From NCBI GenBank assembly GCA_038239195.1, contig JBBSEZ010000314.1, forward strand, positions 1 to 11,859: DNA of 11,859 nucleotides. Direction: 5' to 3'. The stretch is from JBBSEZ01 sp038239195. Its GTDB lineage: Bacteria; Planctomycetota; Planctomycetia; Gemmatales; Gemmataceae. The translations under genes and the position numbers were made by a program. Position 1 is the stretch's first letter; each line of letters begins with the position of its first letter. Shown here one piece after another: positions 1 to 6,474 of the stretch. The notes under the pieces are model-generated. The model had not been told where the DNA came from and did not search any database. It saw only the letters and a list, made by a program, of their open reading frames with translations.

Positions 1-136
1 CGCCGGGCCGCGCGGCGGCGGCGGCGGGGGTCTCCAGAACGCGCGGGGCTGTGGGGCGTCTGAACGCAGGGAGATTCCGGGGGGGTGGCGGCTCTTGGTG
101 GCGGGGCCCCCCCCCCCCCCCCCACGCCGCCGACCG
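1..136. other. Window edge, no gene seen; contains a 17-C run
   Basis: No convincing coding region. The stretch begins with a run of GGC units and contains GGGG followed by 17 consecutive C residues (107-123), 13 bp beyond the stop codon of the four-helix membrane gene on the minus strand. The G4/C17 block may fold in the transcript of that gene, but nothing here resembles a classical terminator with a U-run. Confidence 0.6.
107..123. repeat. Homopolymeric C17 tract
   Basis: Seventeen C residues in a row, directly preceded by GGGG (103-106). It lies outside any gene I accept, downstream of the minus-strand gene that stops at 137. Its true length may be uncertain, because sequencing and replication both slip on such runs. 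Confidence 0.9.
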
Positions 137-682
137 CTACGCTCGAGGAGCCGCGCCCGGCCCGGGCACGATCTGAGCGACGGGCGCTTCCTGGATCTGG
201 CAAGGGCGCAACTCGCTGCGCCCCGTCTGCCAGGCGTACAGCCACAAGCAGACCATGCCGATTTGCAGGGCCGCGTCGAGCAGATACACGAGGGAGATGG
301 TGCCGTGGGAGACGAAGACGACGTCCACGGCCGCGAGGGCGCCGGCGCTGCCGATGGCCAGAAGGAACACCTCCGGCGCGCCCTGGCGCCGGTAGGCCGC
401 CACGCACAGCGTCGCGCCGATGACGCTCACGAGCGCGCCGACCGTATCGACGAGCCAGAGGTCGGTCTTGTGCCCCGTGACCAGGAGGAAACTGCTCGCG
501 TGGAGCAGGGGCCAGAGCCCCATGAGCACGTAATAGGCCCCCTGCAACATGGGCGGGTAGGCGACGAAGAAGTCGCCCAGATGGCGGAAGGCGTTCCCCA
601 AGATGTTCCCCACCGGGGCCCAAGTGTTGCGCATCAGCTCGGCTCGCCGGATGGAAGGCGAGGCCTCTCGCACGGTTGCCAT
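137..682 (-). CDS. Four-helix integral membrane protein, unknown function
   Basis: A 181-aa protein with four hydrophobic segments at about residues 46-66, 75-97, 103-125 and 129-151, a charged N-terminus and a short proline/alanine-rich tail. I do not recognise a named family. The stretch between helices 1 and 2 (VTGHKTDLWLVDTVG, residues 68-82) resembles, from memory, small four-helix membrane proteins of unknown function found in many bacteria. Start: the frame is open back to 850, but AGGAG at 693-689 sits 6 nt before the ATG at 682 and 0 nt before the ATG at 688. The longer version would also run through the 819-847 hairpin. It lies 180 bp downstream of the 513-aa membrane protein on the same strand, so it may be a separate unit or a readthrough member of that operon. 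Confidence 0.8.
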   Translation of the reverse strand: MATVREASPSIRRAELMRNTWAPVGNILGNAFRHLGDFFVAYPPMLQGAYYVLMGLWPLLHASSFLLVTGHKTDLWLVDTVGALVSVIGATLCVAAYRRQGAPEVFLLAIGSAGALAAVDVVFVSHGTISLVYLLDAALQIGMVCLWLYAWQTGRSELRPCQIQEAPVAQIVPGPGAAPRA

Positions 683-818
683 CTCCATCTCCTCTCGGGC
701 CCGCCCTTCTGTCATCCTCCAGGATGCGGGCAAGAAGCGTTCGCGCGGCCTGCGGAAATGAACGACAGCCCACCGATGCATAAACGCATCGAGGGGAGCC
801 GGTGCAACTCGTGTGCCA

Positions 819-847
819 GCGAGCGGGGGCTCACGGCCCCCGCTCGC
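819..847 (-). terminator. Perfect 12-bp GC-rich hairpin after the 513-aa membrane gene
   Basis: Arms 819-830 and 836-847 are perfectly complementary around a 5-nt loop. In the direction of transcription the hairpin begins 15 nt after the stop codon at 863. There is no U-run after it, so it is either a non-canonical terminator or an mRNA 3' end stabiliser. Its position supports ending the operon here and starting the next gene at 682. Confidence 0.5.
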
Positions 848-862
848 CAAACCGTTCGCCTC

Positions 863-2404
863 TTACTTGAACGGGAGCCCGGGGGCCGGCGGTGCCGGGA
901 TACGGGGCATCCCAGGCACCGCCACGAAGGGGTTGCTCCGCGGCAAGTTGGCCTTGATTTCGTTGAGGAACTCGTCGTGCAGGCGCTGGACCAGTTGATC
1001 GGGATTGGGGTTGAACGCCCCCGTCGCCCGCTTCTCCGTCTGGAAGACGTGGGCCTTCCCCCCTCCGGCCGGGTCGCCGCGCAGCGTGACCGTCCACTTG
1101 CACACGTAGCCCGACTCCGCACCAGCGGCGACCGGCTTGATCTCGTAGCCGATCTCGATGTGCGGGGGGGCGCCGCCGGCCGCGTCGGCGTAGAGGGCCA
1201 GGTCGTCGCCGATGACGAGGACGAGATACTCCGCCAGCGCCTTGGACATCGCCCGCTGGCGCGTCTTCAGGCGCTCGCCCGCGAAGACGCCTTCCTGCCC
1301 CGGCGCTGCCTGATGCGTTCCCTTGAAGCCGATGAGGACGATCGGGGTCGTCGTCTTCTTGAGCCCATCGGCAATGTCGGCGACGCCGTTCTTCAGCTCG
1401 GGGCTCCCTCCGGCCGAGTTGCGAATGCGCGTGGCCGCCTGCTCGTGGAACGTGTCGAGCTTCTTCTGGACCTCCGGGCGATAGCGCGTGTTGCGCGGAT
1501 CGACGAGGTAGGCGCGCAGGTCCGGGGGGCGCTTGTCCTTGACCTCGTTGTAAAAGGCCTGGTCGCGCTGGAGACCGGCGACGCCCTTGCACGTGAAGAA
1601 CGTCACCAGGGCCACGGCGAACATCGCCGGGTAGGGCCACCAGCCCAGGACGTTGGTGCGGACCTTGTGCGGCTCGGGGATGGCATCGACCTCGCGATGC
1701 TCGTCGGCGCGCCGCCGGCCGCGCCGGTCGTCGTCGTGGACCACTTCGCCGCGAACGAGCGCCTCGACGCGGGCGAGCATCTCCTCCTCGTCGAGGTCGG
1801 CGATGCCCTTGGCGCGATAGCCGCGGTCGATGGGCGACAGGTCGCGCAGCTCGGCGACGGCCTCGAGGTAGGCGGTCACCTGCTCCGCCCGCGCCATCGA
1901 CTTGAGCGTCACGACTTCGCGCTCGTCGCCCAGGCGGATCGTCACGTTCGAGCCGGTGTAGTTGCCCTCGTTGTTGTGGTTGTGGTCCACGTAGGCCGAG
2001 CGCAGGCCCTCGATGGGCGTCACCCAGATGCCGCGCCCGGTGCCGTGCCAGACGTAGAGCGGGTCGACGAACTTGAAATGGCCGACGTAGTCGGAGCGCT
2101 GTCGTCCGATCAGGACGCGCACCCAGGCGACGACGAGCCAACCGCCCAGGAGGAACCCGGCCGTCTGGAGCAGGGCGGTGTTGACCGGGTCGGTCAGCGA
2201 GCCGACGACGACCATGATGAACGTGGCGAAGACCAGGGCCACCCCGCCGATGGCGCCGCAGCCGAACAGCCACTGGTTCTGGATGCCCGCGGCGCCGGCG
2301 TCGAGGTAAATGCCCGGCATGCCCTCGCCTTCCAACTCGCGCACCGTGCGCAGGTAGTGGATGGTGTCGTCGTCCAGTTCTTCGGTCTCGAAACGAAGGG
2401 CCAT
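863..2404 (-). CDS. Three-helix membrane protein with possible PH-like domain, unknown function
   Basis: A 513-aa protein. Hydrophobic helices fall at about 46-69, 76-99 and 256-277. The basic stretches next to them (RQRSD at 101-105 and an Arg-rich linker at 227-237) point to residues 100-255 being cytoplasmic and 278-513 lying outside the membrane. Residues about 105-185 read as alternating beta strands (VWHGTGRGIWVTPIEGLRSA, later SNVTIRLG) followed by a helix, which suggests a bacterial PH-like fold; that is inference. The outer C-terminal domain has a helical part (280-350), an alpha/beta part (353-480) and a proline-rich tail, with no family I can name. Start: the frame is open to 3172, but that would overlap the ligase gene deeply. 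ATG at 2404 has GAGGA 7 nt upstream. It begins 32 bp after the ligase stop, so it is probably the third gene of that operon. Confidence 0.82.
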   Translation of the reverse strand: MALRFETEELDDDTIHYLRTVRELEGEGMPGIYLDAGAAGIQNQWLFGCGAIGGVALVFATFIMVVVGSLTDPVNTALLQTAGFLLGGWLVVAWVRVLIGRQRSDYVGHFKFVDPLYVWHGTGRGIWVTPIEGLRSAYVDHNHNNEGNYTGSNVTIRLGDEREVVTLKSMARAEQVTAYLEAVAELRDLSPIDRGYRAKGIADLDEEEMLARVEALVRGEVVHDDDRRGRRRADEHREVDAIPEPHKVRTNVLGWWPYPAMFAVALVTFFTCKGVAGLQRDQAFYNEVKDKRPPDLRAYLVDPRNTRYRPEVQKKLDTFHEQAATRIRNSAGGSPELKNGVADIADGLKKTTTPIVLIGFKGTHQAAPGQEGVFAGERLKTRQRAMSKALAEYLVLVIGDDLALYADAAGGAPPHIEIGYEIKPVAAGAESGYVCKWTVTLRGDPAGGGKAHVFQTEKRATGAFNPNPDQLVQRLHDEFLNEIKANLPRSNPFVAVPGMPRIPAPPAPGLPFK

Positions 2405-2436
2405 GACGCTGTCCTCGCGGCAACACAGGTGCGTCG

Positions 2437-3561
2437 CTATCCCATGCGGTGCGGAATGAACCGGCTCGTGTTCTGGGTAATCATGGCGCCGTCCTCGCGA
2501 ATGCCCATGCCACAGGCCACGCCGTTGATGACCCAGGTCCCCAGCACGGGCCAGCGCTTGTCGAAGGAGCGAAGGGGGGCGAGCTGCTGATAGACGAACG
2601 GCCCCTGGGCATAAGGGCCCTCGGTTTCGCGGACGATCTGGCCATCGACGACCACGGTGATGTTGCAGCCCTCGCGGGCGTGGACCGGCTTCTTGACGTA
2701 GCTGCCCTCCAGCGGCTCGAACGAGGTGGGGAGCAGATAGGGACAATCGGGATAGCGATCGTAGAGCAGCGGGAGGATCGACTTGCAGCTCAGGATCATC
2801 TTCCAGGGGGGCTCGACCCAGCGAGTCGAGGACTGAAGAATGTTGCGGCTGAAGTCGTCGCGCAGCAGCCACTCCCACGGGTAGAGCTTGAACAGCCGGG
2901 CGATCGGCTCGTCGTGGCGATCGACGAAGCGTCGGCGGTTGGCGTCCCAGCCGATGTGCTCCACGTCGAGGTAGTCGGTCTCGAAGCCCGCCTGGATGGC
3001 GGTGTCGCGCAGGTATTCGACGGTGACGTAGTCCTCGACGACCCCGCTGAGGGCGGAGAAGTGGATGGGGGAAGGATCGACGGCACGCAGCTCGCGCCAG
3101 GCGTCGATGAGGCGCTCGTGGATGCTGTTGAACTGGTCGCCGCGCGAATCGACGTCCTGAAGCCAGAACCACTGCGCCACCGACGCCTCGACGAGGGCGG
3201 TGGGGGTGTCGGCGTTGTACTCGAGCAGGCGCGGCGGGCTCTGGCCATCGTAGGCGAGGTCGAACCGGCCATAGATGGACGGCTCGCGCTCCTCCCAGGA
3301 GCGGACGACCAGGTCCTCGAACTCGGGGGGGACGAGGAACAGCCCGAACTGGCGCTCGCGGACGACCTCATCGACGACGTCGAGACACATCCGATGGAGC
3401 GTCTCGGTGGCCAGCTCGAGGTTGTCGATCTCGGCGGGGCGGAACTGGTAACAAGCGGTCTCGTCCCAGTACGGCTCCCCGCCAAGGGTGTGATAGAGCA
3501 GCCCGTGCTCCTCGACGCGCTTTTGCCAGCCGGGACGAGGCTCGAGGGCGAGGCGTTCCAT
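2437..3561 (-). CDS. ATP-grasp ligase of the glutathionylspermidine synthase family (YgiC/YjfC type)
   Basis: A 374-aa protein matching the ATP-grasp C-N ligase family related to the synthetase half of glutathionylspermidine synthase, at the usual length for stand-alone YgiC/YjfC proteins. Visible motifs in order: RFDLAYDG (99-106) and LLEYNADTPT (112-121), the acidic substrate/metal-site region; KLYPWEWL (225-232); PPWKMILSCKSILPLL (251-266); YVKKPVHAREGCN (288-300), the ATP-grasp lysine and glycine-containing loop; YQQLAPLRSF (324-333); GIREDGAMITQNTSRFIPH (353-371), the C-terminal metal/phosphate site. The catalytic core looks complete. There is no amidase domain, so it is not a bifunctional Gsp synthetase/amidase. 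These enzymes join a carboxylate to an amine through an acyl-phosphate using ATP; the natural substrate of the stand-alone type is not firmly known to me. ATG at 3561 lies 2 bp after the stop of the small upstream gene, which implies translational coupling. Confidence 0.93.
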   Translation of the reverse strand: MERLALEPRPGWQKRVEEHGLLYHTLGGEPYWDETACYQFRPAEIDNLELATETLHRMCLDVVDEVVRERQFGLFLVPPEFEDLVVRSWEEREPSIYGRFDLAYDGQSPPRLLEYNADTPTALVEASVAQWFWLQDVDSRGDQFNSIHERLIDAWRELRAVDPSPIHFSALSGVVEDYVTVEYLRDTAIQAGFETDYLDVEHIGWDANRRRFVDRHDEPIARLFKLYPWEWLLRDDFSRNILQSSTRWVEPPWKMILSCKSILPLLYDRYPDCPYLLPTSFEPLEGSYVKKPVHAREGCNITVVVDGQIVRETEGPYAQGPFVYQQLAPLRSFDKRWPVLGTWVINGVACGMGIREDGAMITQNTSRFIPHRMG

Positions 3562-3563
3562 GA

Positions 3564-3842
3564 CTACCCCCCGATGGCGAACCCGCCCGTGCGGCCGAAC
3601 CCGCCGCGCGCGACGCCCGGCCGAGCCATCGCCGGCGAGGTCCGGCTGCCGTTGCTGTAGATGATCGGGATGACGGTGTAGCGCGAGCGGTAGGTCGTGC
3701 GACGGTTGTTGTTGTCGCCCGCGTCGGCGTTGGCGGCCTCGGCCTTCTTGGCGGGGTCGTCCTCGGGCCAGAGGAAATAGCCGGCCGTCAACAAGCTCGC
3801 CCCGAGCAGGACCAGCGTAAATTCGCGACTCATGCGGGCCAT
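3564..3842 (-). CDS. Small membrane-anchored protein with RGGFG...GG tail, YgiB-like candidate substrate of the adjacent ligase
   Basis: A 92-aa protein with one N-terminal hydrophobic helix (about 8-25), a short acidic/Asn-rich linker (27-46), a basic/Tyr stretch (47-64) and a glycine-rich tail with RGGFG at 79-83 and a terminal GG. From memory, E. coli YgiB and other DUF1190 proteins, which are encoded next to YgiC-type ligases, carry an RGGFG motif near the C-terminus; the shared motif and position are why I call this YgiB-like. It differs in being much shorter and in lacking the lipobox cysteine: LLTAGY occurs where a lipoprotein would have LTAGC. I infer that it sits in the membrane and may be a substrate or partner of the ligase. 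Start: ATG at 3842 has AGAGG 7 nt upstream; the frame is open to 3920 but without such a site. It follows the epimerase gene by 113 bp on the same strand. Confidence 0.75.
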   Translation of the reverse strand: MARMSREFTLVLLGASLLTAGYFLWPEDDPAKKAEAANADAGDNNNRRTTYRSRYTVIPIIYSNGSRTSPAMARPGVARGGFGRTGGFAIGG

Positions 3843-3955
3843 GACACTACCTCTTTCGTTGGGCCAGCGACCGATTCCCGCCCCCGGTGGCTTGGGGGCC
3901 AAACAAAACCGATCGTGCACGTTTCAGGACAGCCTACACCCTCGGGGGCCGCATT

Positions 3956-4648
3956 TCAAGCCTGTAGTGGCTCGATGCGAACGGTTCCGTCGATTTCGAG
4001 GGCGCGGCGCGGGGCGCCCATGTCGATCCGGTGGAGCTGCCCGAGCCATTCCCCAGCCTCGGGCGCCGCGAAGCCCTTCTTCAGGACCGCCACCGTGGCC
4101 GTGTGGTGGGCGCGGATCGTCGCGCCCATCGGCTTGCCCGTGTCGGCGTCGAGGCCGCTGGGCAGATCGACCGCCAGCACGCGGGCCGGACAGCCGTTGA
4201 TCGCCTCGACGATCCGGTCGAAGGGCGCCCGGACCGGCCCGCGGAGCCCCACCCCGAACAGGGCATCGACCACCCACTCGCAGAGGCGCAGATGGTCCCG
4301 CAGGTTCGCCTCGTCGAGATCGGGGCCGGGCAGGACCTCCAGGTCCACCCCACTGCGGGAGAGAATGCGATAGTTGACCGCCGCGTCCGCGGGCAATTCG
4401 TCGGGGGCCGCGAACAGCAAGGTGCGGACGCGGGCCCCGGCGTTGTCGAGGTGACGCGCCAGGACGAGGCCATCCCCGCCGTTGTTGCCCTTGCCGCAGC
4501 AGACGAGGACTGGGCCGGCGATGCCCAGCGAGAGGAGCAAGTGCGCGATCCCGCGCCCGGCGTTCTCCATGAGGACGATGCCGGGCACGGCGAAGTCGGT
4601 CATGGCACGGCGGTCGAGGGCGATGCACTGATCGCGCGTGAAGAACAT
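3956..4648 (-). CDS. nnrE: NAD(P)H-hydrate epimerase (YjeF N-terminal domain)
   Basis: A 230-aa protein that interconverts the R and S forms of hydrated NAD(P)H so that the damaged cofactor can be dehydrated back to NAD(P)H; a cytosolic metabolite-repair enzyme. Motifs: IVLMENAGRG (24-33), the nucleotide-binding loop CGKGNNGGDGL (51-61), DALFGVGLRGPV (128-139) and VDLPSGLDADTG (160-171), all typical of the YjeF_N fold and in the usual order. The length is that of the epimerase alone: the C-terminal ADP/ATP-dependent dehydratase domain fused to it in many bacteria is absent, so the partner enzyme must be encoded elsewhere or be missing. Start: ATG at 4648 has GGAAAGAG ending 5 nt upstream; the frame is open to 5011, but the extra residues are low-complexity and match no family. 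A TATACT promoter element lies at 4696-4691. Confidence 0.93.
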   Translation of the reverse strand: MFFTRDQCIALDRRAMTDFAVPGIVLMENAGRGIAHLLLSLGIAGPVLVCCGKGNNGGDGLVLARHLDNAGARVRTLLFAAPDELPADAAVNYRILSRSGVDLEVLPGPDLDEANLRDHLRLCEWVVDALFGVGLRGPVRAPFDRIVEAINGCPARVLAVDLPSGLDADTGKPMGATIRAHHTATVAVLKKGFAAPEAGEWLGQLHRIDMGAPRRALEIDGTVRIEPLQA

Positions 4649-4690
4649 GGGGGCTCTTTCCTCGCGGGGGCAAACGGAGGGCGTGCTTCG

Positions 4691-4696
4691 AGTATA
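4691..4696 (-). promoter_or_regulatory. Candidate -10 element for the epimerase gene
   Basis: TATACT on the minus strand (5 of 6 to TATAAT), 42 bp upstream of the ATG at 4648, in a short AT-richer patch of otherwise GC-rich DNA. I see no good -35 at 16-18 bp spacing, so the assignment is weak. It would start an mRNA that could extend into the ligase cluster. Confidence 0.35.
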
Positions 4697-4792
4697 CTTC
4701 ATTGTCGGCGCCGCGCCGCCTGGGATCGAGGAGCGAGGCCCCCGCCGGTCGCTTGCCGATCCGGGCGCGGCCACAGAAGAACTTGAACAGAA

Positions 4793-4889
4793 GGCAACGA
4801 AGAAAGAGGAAGAGGGCCTCGATGCGAAGAGAGGGCCACCCTGTCCCCTGCTGCTCGCGCCCTTTTCTTTCTTCGTTCTCTTCGTTGCC
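4793..4889. repeat. Inverted repeat GGCAACGAAGA / TCTTCGTTGCC, possible dispersed intergenic element
   Basis: GGCAACGAAGA at 4793-4803 is perfectly complementary to TCTTCGTTGCC at 4879-4889, separated by 75 bp. The left side continues purine-rich (GAAAGAGGAAGAGGG) and the right side is pyrimidine-rich before its arm. From memory, similar runs mixing AACAGAAGG, CAACGAAGA and AGAAAGA occur as dispersed intergenic repeats in planctomycete and verrucomicrobial genomes; this cannot be checked here. Confidence 0.5.
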
Positions 4890-4996
4890 GGGCAGAAAGT
4901 CGGCTGCGAATGCGGGAAGGGGCTGCGGTCGTTCAGTTGGCCAGTTTGGGGTGGCCTCGATTGCTTCCCGCCAGGGAAGAGGGACTTGGCGCTGAC

Positions 4997-5037
4997 GGCG
5001 CGACACGGCAAGCAACGCTGGCTTGCCGTGTCGCGCC
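4997..5037 (-). terminator. Perfect 17-bp hairpin after the TIM-barrel gene
   Basis: Arms 4997-5013 and 5021-5037 are perfectly complementary around a 7-nt loop, beginning 8 nt after the stop codon at 5046 on the minus strand. It is very stable and GC-rich, but no U-run follows in either direction. It is best read as the 3' end structure of the TIM-barrel transcript. Confidence 0.65.
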
Positions 5038-5045
5038 TTGCCTCC

Positions 5046-6215
5046 TCACGCCTTGAGCATCTCGTCGTGCCGCATCCCGCTCGGCGGGTTGTCGGCCTTG
5101 CGGCAGTTCGCCAGCGCCGTCTTGGCCCCGGCGTGCTGCTCGGCGTCGTTGTCCTCCCACTCGATGCTCACCGCCCCGTCGAAGCCGACGCGGTTCAGCT
5201 CGATGAAGATGTCCTCCAGACCGTTGGCGTCGCGCGCCGTCCCGGCCGTCACGAAGTTCCAGCCGTTGGCCCAGTGGCCCATCGGCCGATGCCCCCCCAG
5301 CCGGCCGGCCCGGCAATGCTCCTCCGCCACCCACACGCCCTTGACGTGGGCGCAGTGGATGCGGTTGCCGAACTCGCGGATGAACTGGATCACCGACACG
5401 TTCTGCCATTCCAGGTGCGAGCCGTCGAGGTTGAAGCCGACCACGTCCGCGAAGCCCGCCTTGTCCATCGCCGCCAGGTAGTCGCCCGCCGACTCGAGGT
5501 CGCCCATCGCCCGCTCGCTCGGGTGGCACTCCAGGTCGAACGTCACGCCGTACTGCTTGCACAGCTGCAACACCGGCGCGAAGCGCTCGGTCAGCAGTTG
5601 CAGGCTCACCTCGCGCACGTCGGGGATTACGTGCCCGCCGAGGCTCGTCGGCAGCGGCGGGAAAAGGAACCAGTGGCTCCAGCAGTGAGCCGGCGAGCCG
5701 ACGAAGCCGGGCAGCGCCACCTTGCGGTCCTGCAACTTGCCCAGGTGCCCGGCCAGGCGCACGCAGGCGAGCAGGTCGCGCTCCGCCTGCTTCTGGACCA
5801 GCTTGCCCACGTCGTCGGGGACGTAATACGGGTCGGTGCGCGGCGGGTTGTTGCCCTTGCTGCGCCACGCCTTGTACGCCTCGAGGGCCTCCCCGCCGGT
5901 GAACTGGAGCGTCTTGGCGCTGGGCTCGTCGCCGAGGGCCTGGCCTTGCAGGTGGCTGGCGACGGTGAAGATCTCCAATCCGTGCTTTTTCGCCAGGGCG
6001 ACGCGCTCCTTGGCGTAGGCGGCGGCGCCGGCGTCGTCGTCGCAGCGGCGCAGGTCGAGCTCCCACGAGGCCTCTTCCCAGCCGTCGAAGCCGGTGTCCT
6101 GCACGAACTTCAGCCACTGCGCCATCGGCACGTTGCCGAACTGACCGCGCACGAGCCCGATCTGGTGAAACGATCCCTTGCCGAAGCGGTGCTCGGCCGT
6201 CTGCTTGTGGCCCAC
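5046..6215 (-). CDS. Xylose-isomerase-like TIM-barrel protein (sugar phosphate isomerase/epimerase, AP endonuclease 2 superfamily)
   Basis: A 389-aa soluble protein, somewhat longer than the usual 270-350 aa of stand-alone members. The metal-site pattern of the superfamily is visible: FDLECHPSE (226-234) with a conserved Glu, GFNLDGSHLEWQ (260-271) with Asp and His, HCAHVKGVW (287-295) with His, and SIEWEDND (350-357) with a terminal Glu. This supports a divalent-metal-dependent isomerase or epimerase of sugars or sugar acids; the exact substrate cannot be read from the sequence. No signal peptide is visible. Start: GTG at 6215, preceded by AAAGGA 8 nt upstream; the protein begins with a polar N-terminus, then RFGKGSFHQIGLVRGQFG leads into the first strand. 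The gene is followed by a 17-bp hairpin and preceded by a -10-like element at 6272-6267, so it is probably transcribed alone. Planctomycetes carry many such genes, often for unusual sugar catabolism. Confidence 0.9.
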   Translation of the reverse strand: MGHKQTAEHRFGKGSFHQIGLVRGQFGNVPMAQWLKFVQDTGFDGWEEASWELDLRRCDDDAGAAAYAKERVALAKKHGLEIFTVASHLQGQALGDEPSAKTLQFTGGEALEAYKAWRSKGNNPPRTDPYYVPDDVGKLVQKQAERDLLACVRLAGHLGKLQDRKVALPGFVGSPAHCWSHWFLFPPLPTSLGGHVIPDVREVSLQLLTERFAPVLQLCKQYGVTFDLECHPSERAMGDLESAGDYLAAMDKAGFADVVGFNLDGSHLEWQNVSVIQFIREFGNRIHCAHVKGVWVAEEHCRAGRLGGHRPMGHWANGWNFVTAGTARDANGLEDIFIELNRVGFDGAVSIEWEDNDAEQHAGAKTALANCRKADNPPSGMRHDEMLKA

Positions 6216-6266
6216 GGTGTCCGTCCTTTCCTGGTGCGCGATTCGATGCGAGTGACGACGTGGAGG

Positions 6267-6294
6267 ACTATACCGGCGAAACGCCGGACGGCAA
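6267..6294 (-). promoter_or_regulatory. Candidate promoter for the TIM-barrel gene
   Basis: On the minus strand, TTGCCG (6294-6289), a 16-bp spacer and TATAGT (6272-6267, 5 of 6 to TATAAT). The expected RNA start near 6260 leaves about 45 nt of leader before the GTG at 6215. Pattern match only. The 259-bp divergent spacer 6216-6474 should also hold a plus-strand promoter for the coiled-coil gene, but I cannot pick one out. Confidence 0.35.
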
Positions 6295-6461
6295 GCGGGG
6301 CCCCTGAAATCGAGTCGGACGTGGGCCTTCGCGCGCCGCTGCGGGCACGTGCCCAGAAATGGATGTTAGAAATCGCCAGCCCGGGCCCTACTCCTCCCGT
6401 GCGGGATCGGGACGTCCGAGCCTGCCTCCCACGTCCGCCGGTCGGACGATGGTCTTTCACC

Positions 6462-6467
6462 AAGGAG
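6462..6467 (+). promoter_or_regulatory. Ribosome binding site fixing the GTG start at 6475
   Basis: AAGGAG lies 7 nt before GTG at 6475 but only 1 nt before the in-frame GTG at 6469. The second GTG is therefore the likely start, which also gives a clean signal peptide. Confidence 0.75.
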
Positions 6468-6474
6468 AGTGACC

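Larger units (their letters stand above)
4649..5045. other. 397-bp spacer with purine/pyrimidine-skewed inverted repeat
   Basis: No convincing gene. The frames open here (for example minus strand 4649-5015) read as low-complexity Arg/Pro/Ser or Phe-rich protein without domains. The stretch holds a -10-like element near the epimerase, a purine-rich block (4776-4836) and a pyrimidine-rich block (4859-4889) linked by an 11-bp inverted repeat, a 6-bp stem at 4964-4979, and a 17-bp hairpin at 4997-5037. Confidence 0.6.

Noticed and set aside
683..850. Upstream extension of the four-helix protein to 850
   Set aside because: It would run through the 819-847 hairpin, has no ribosome site, and AGGAG is placed correctly only for the ATG at 682.
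95..2590. Very long open frame on the plus strand (831 codons)
   Set aside because: It lies opposite two membrane-protein genes and part of the ligase gene, which show real helices, motifs and ribosome sites. Its translation is low-complexity Arg/Asp/Val-rich, as expected from the antisense of GC-rich genes.
2405..3172. Upstream extension of the 513-aa membrane protein to 3172
   Set aside because: The extra 256 residues are Arg/Pro-rich and overlap the ATP-grasp gene in another frame. ATG at 2404 has a good ribosome site and starts a normal protein.
2437..3561. Bifunctional glutathionylspermidine synthetase/amidase
   Set aside because: Only the ATP-grasp half is present at 374 residues; there is no N-terminal amidase domain with its catalytic cysteine.
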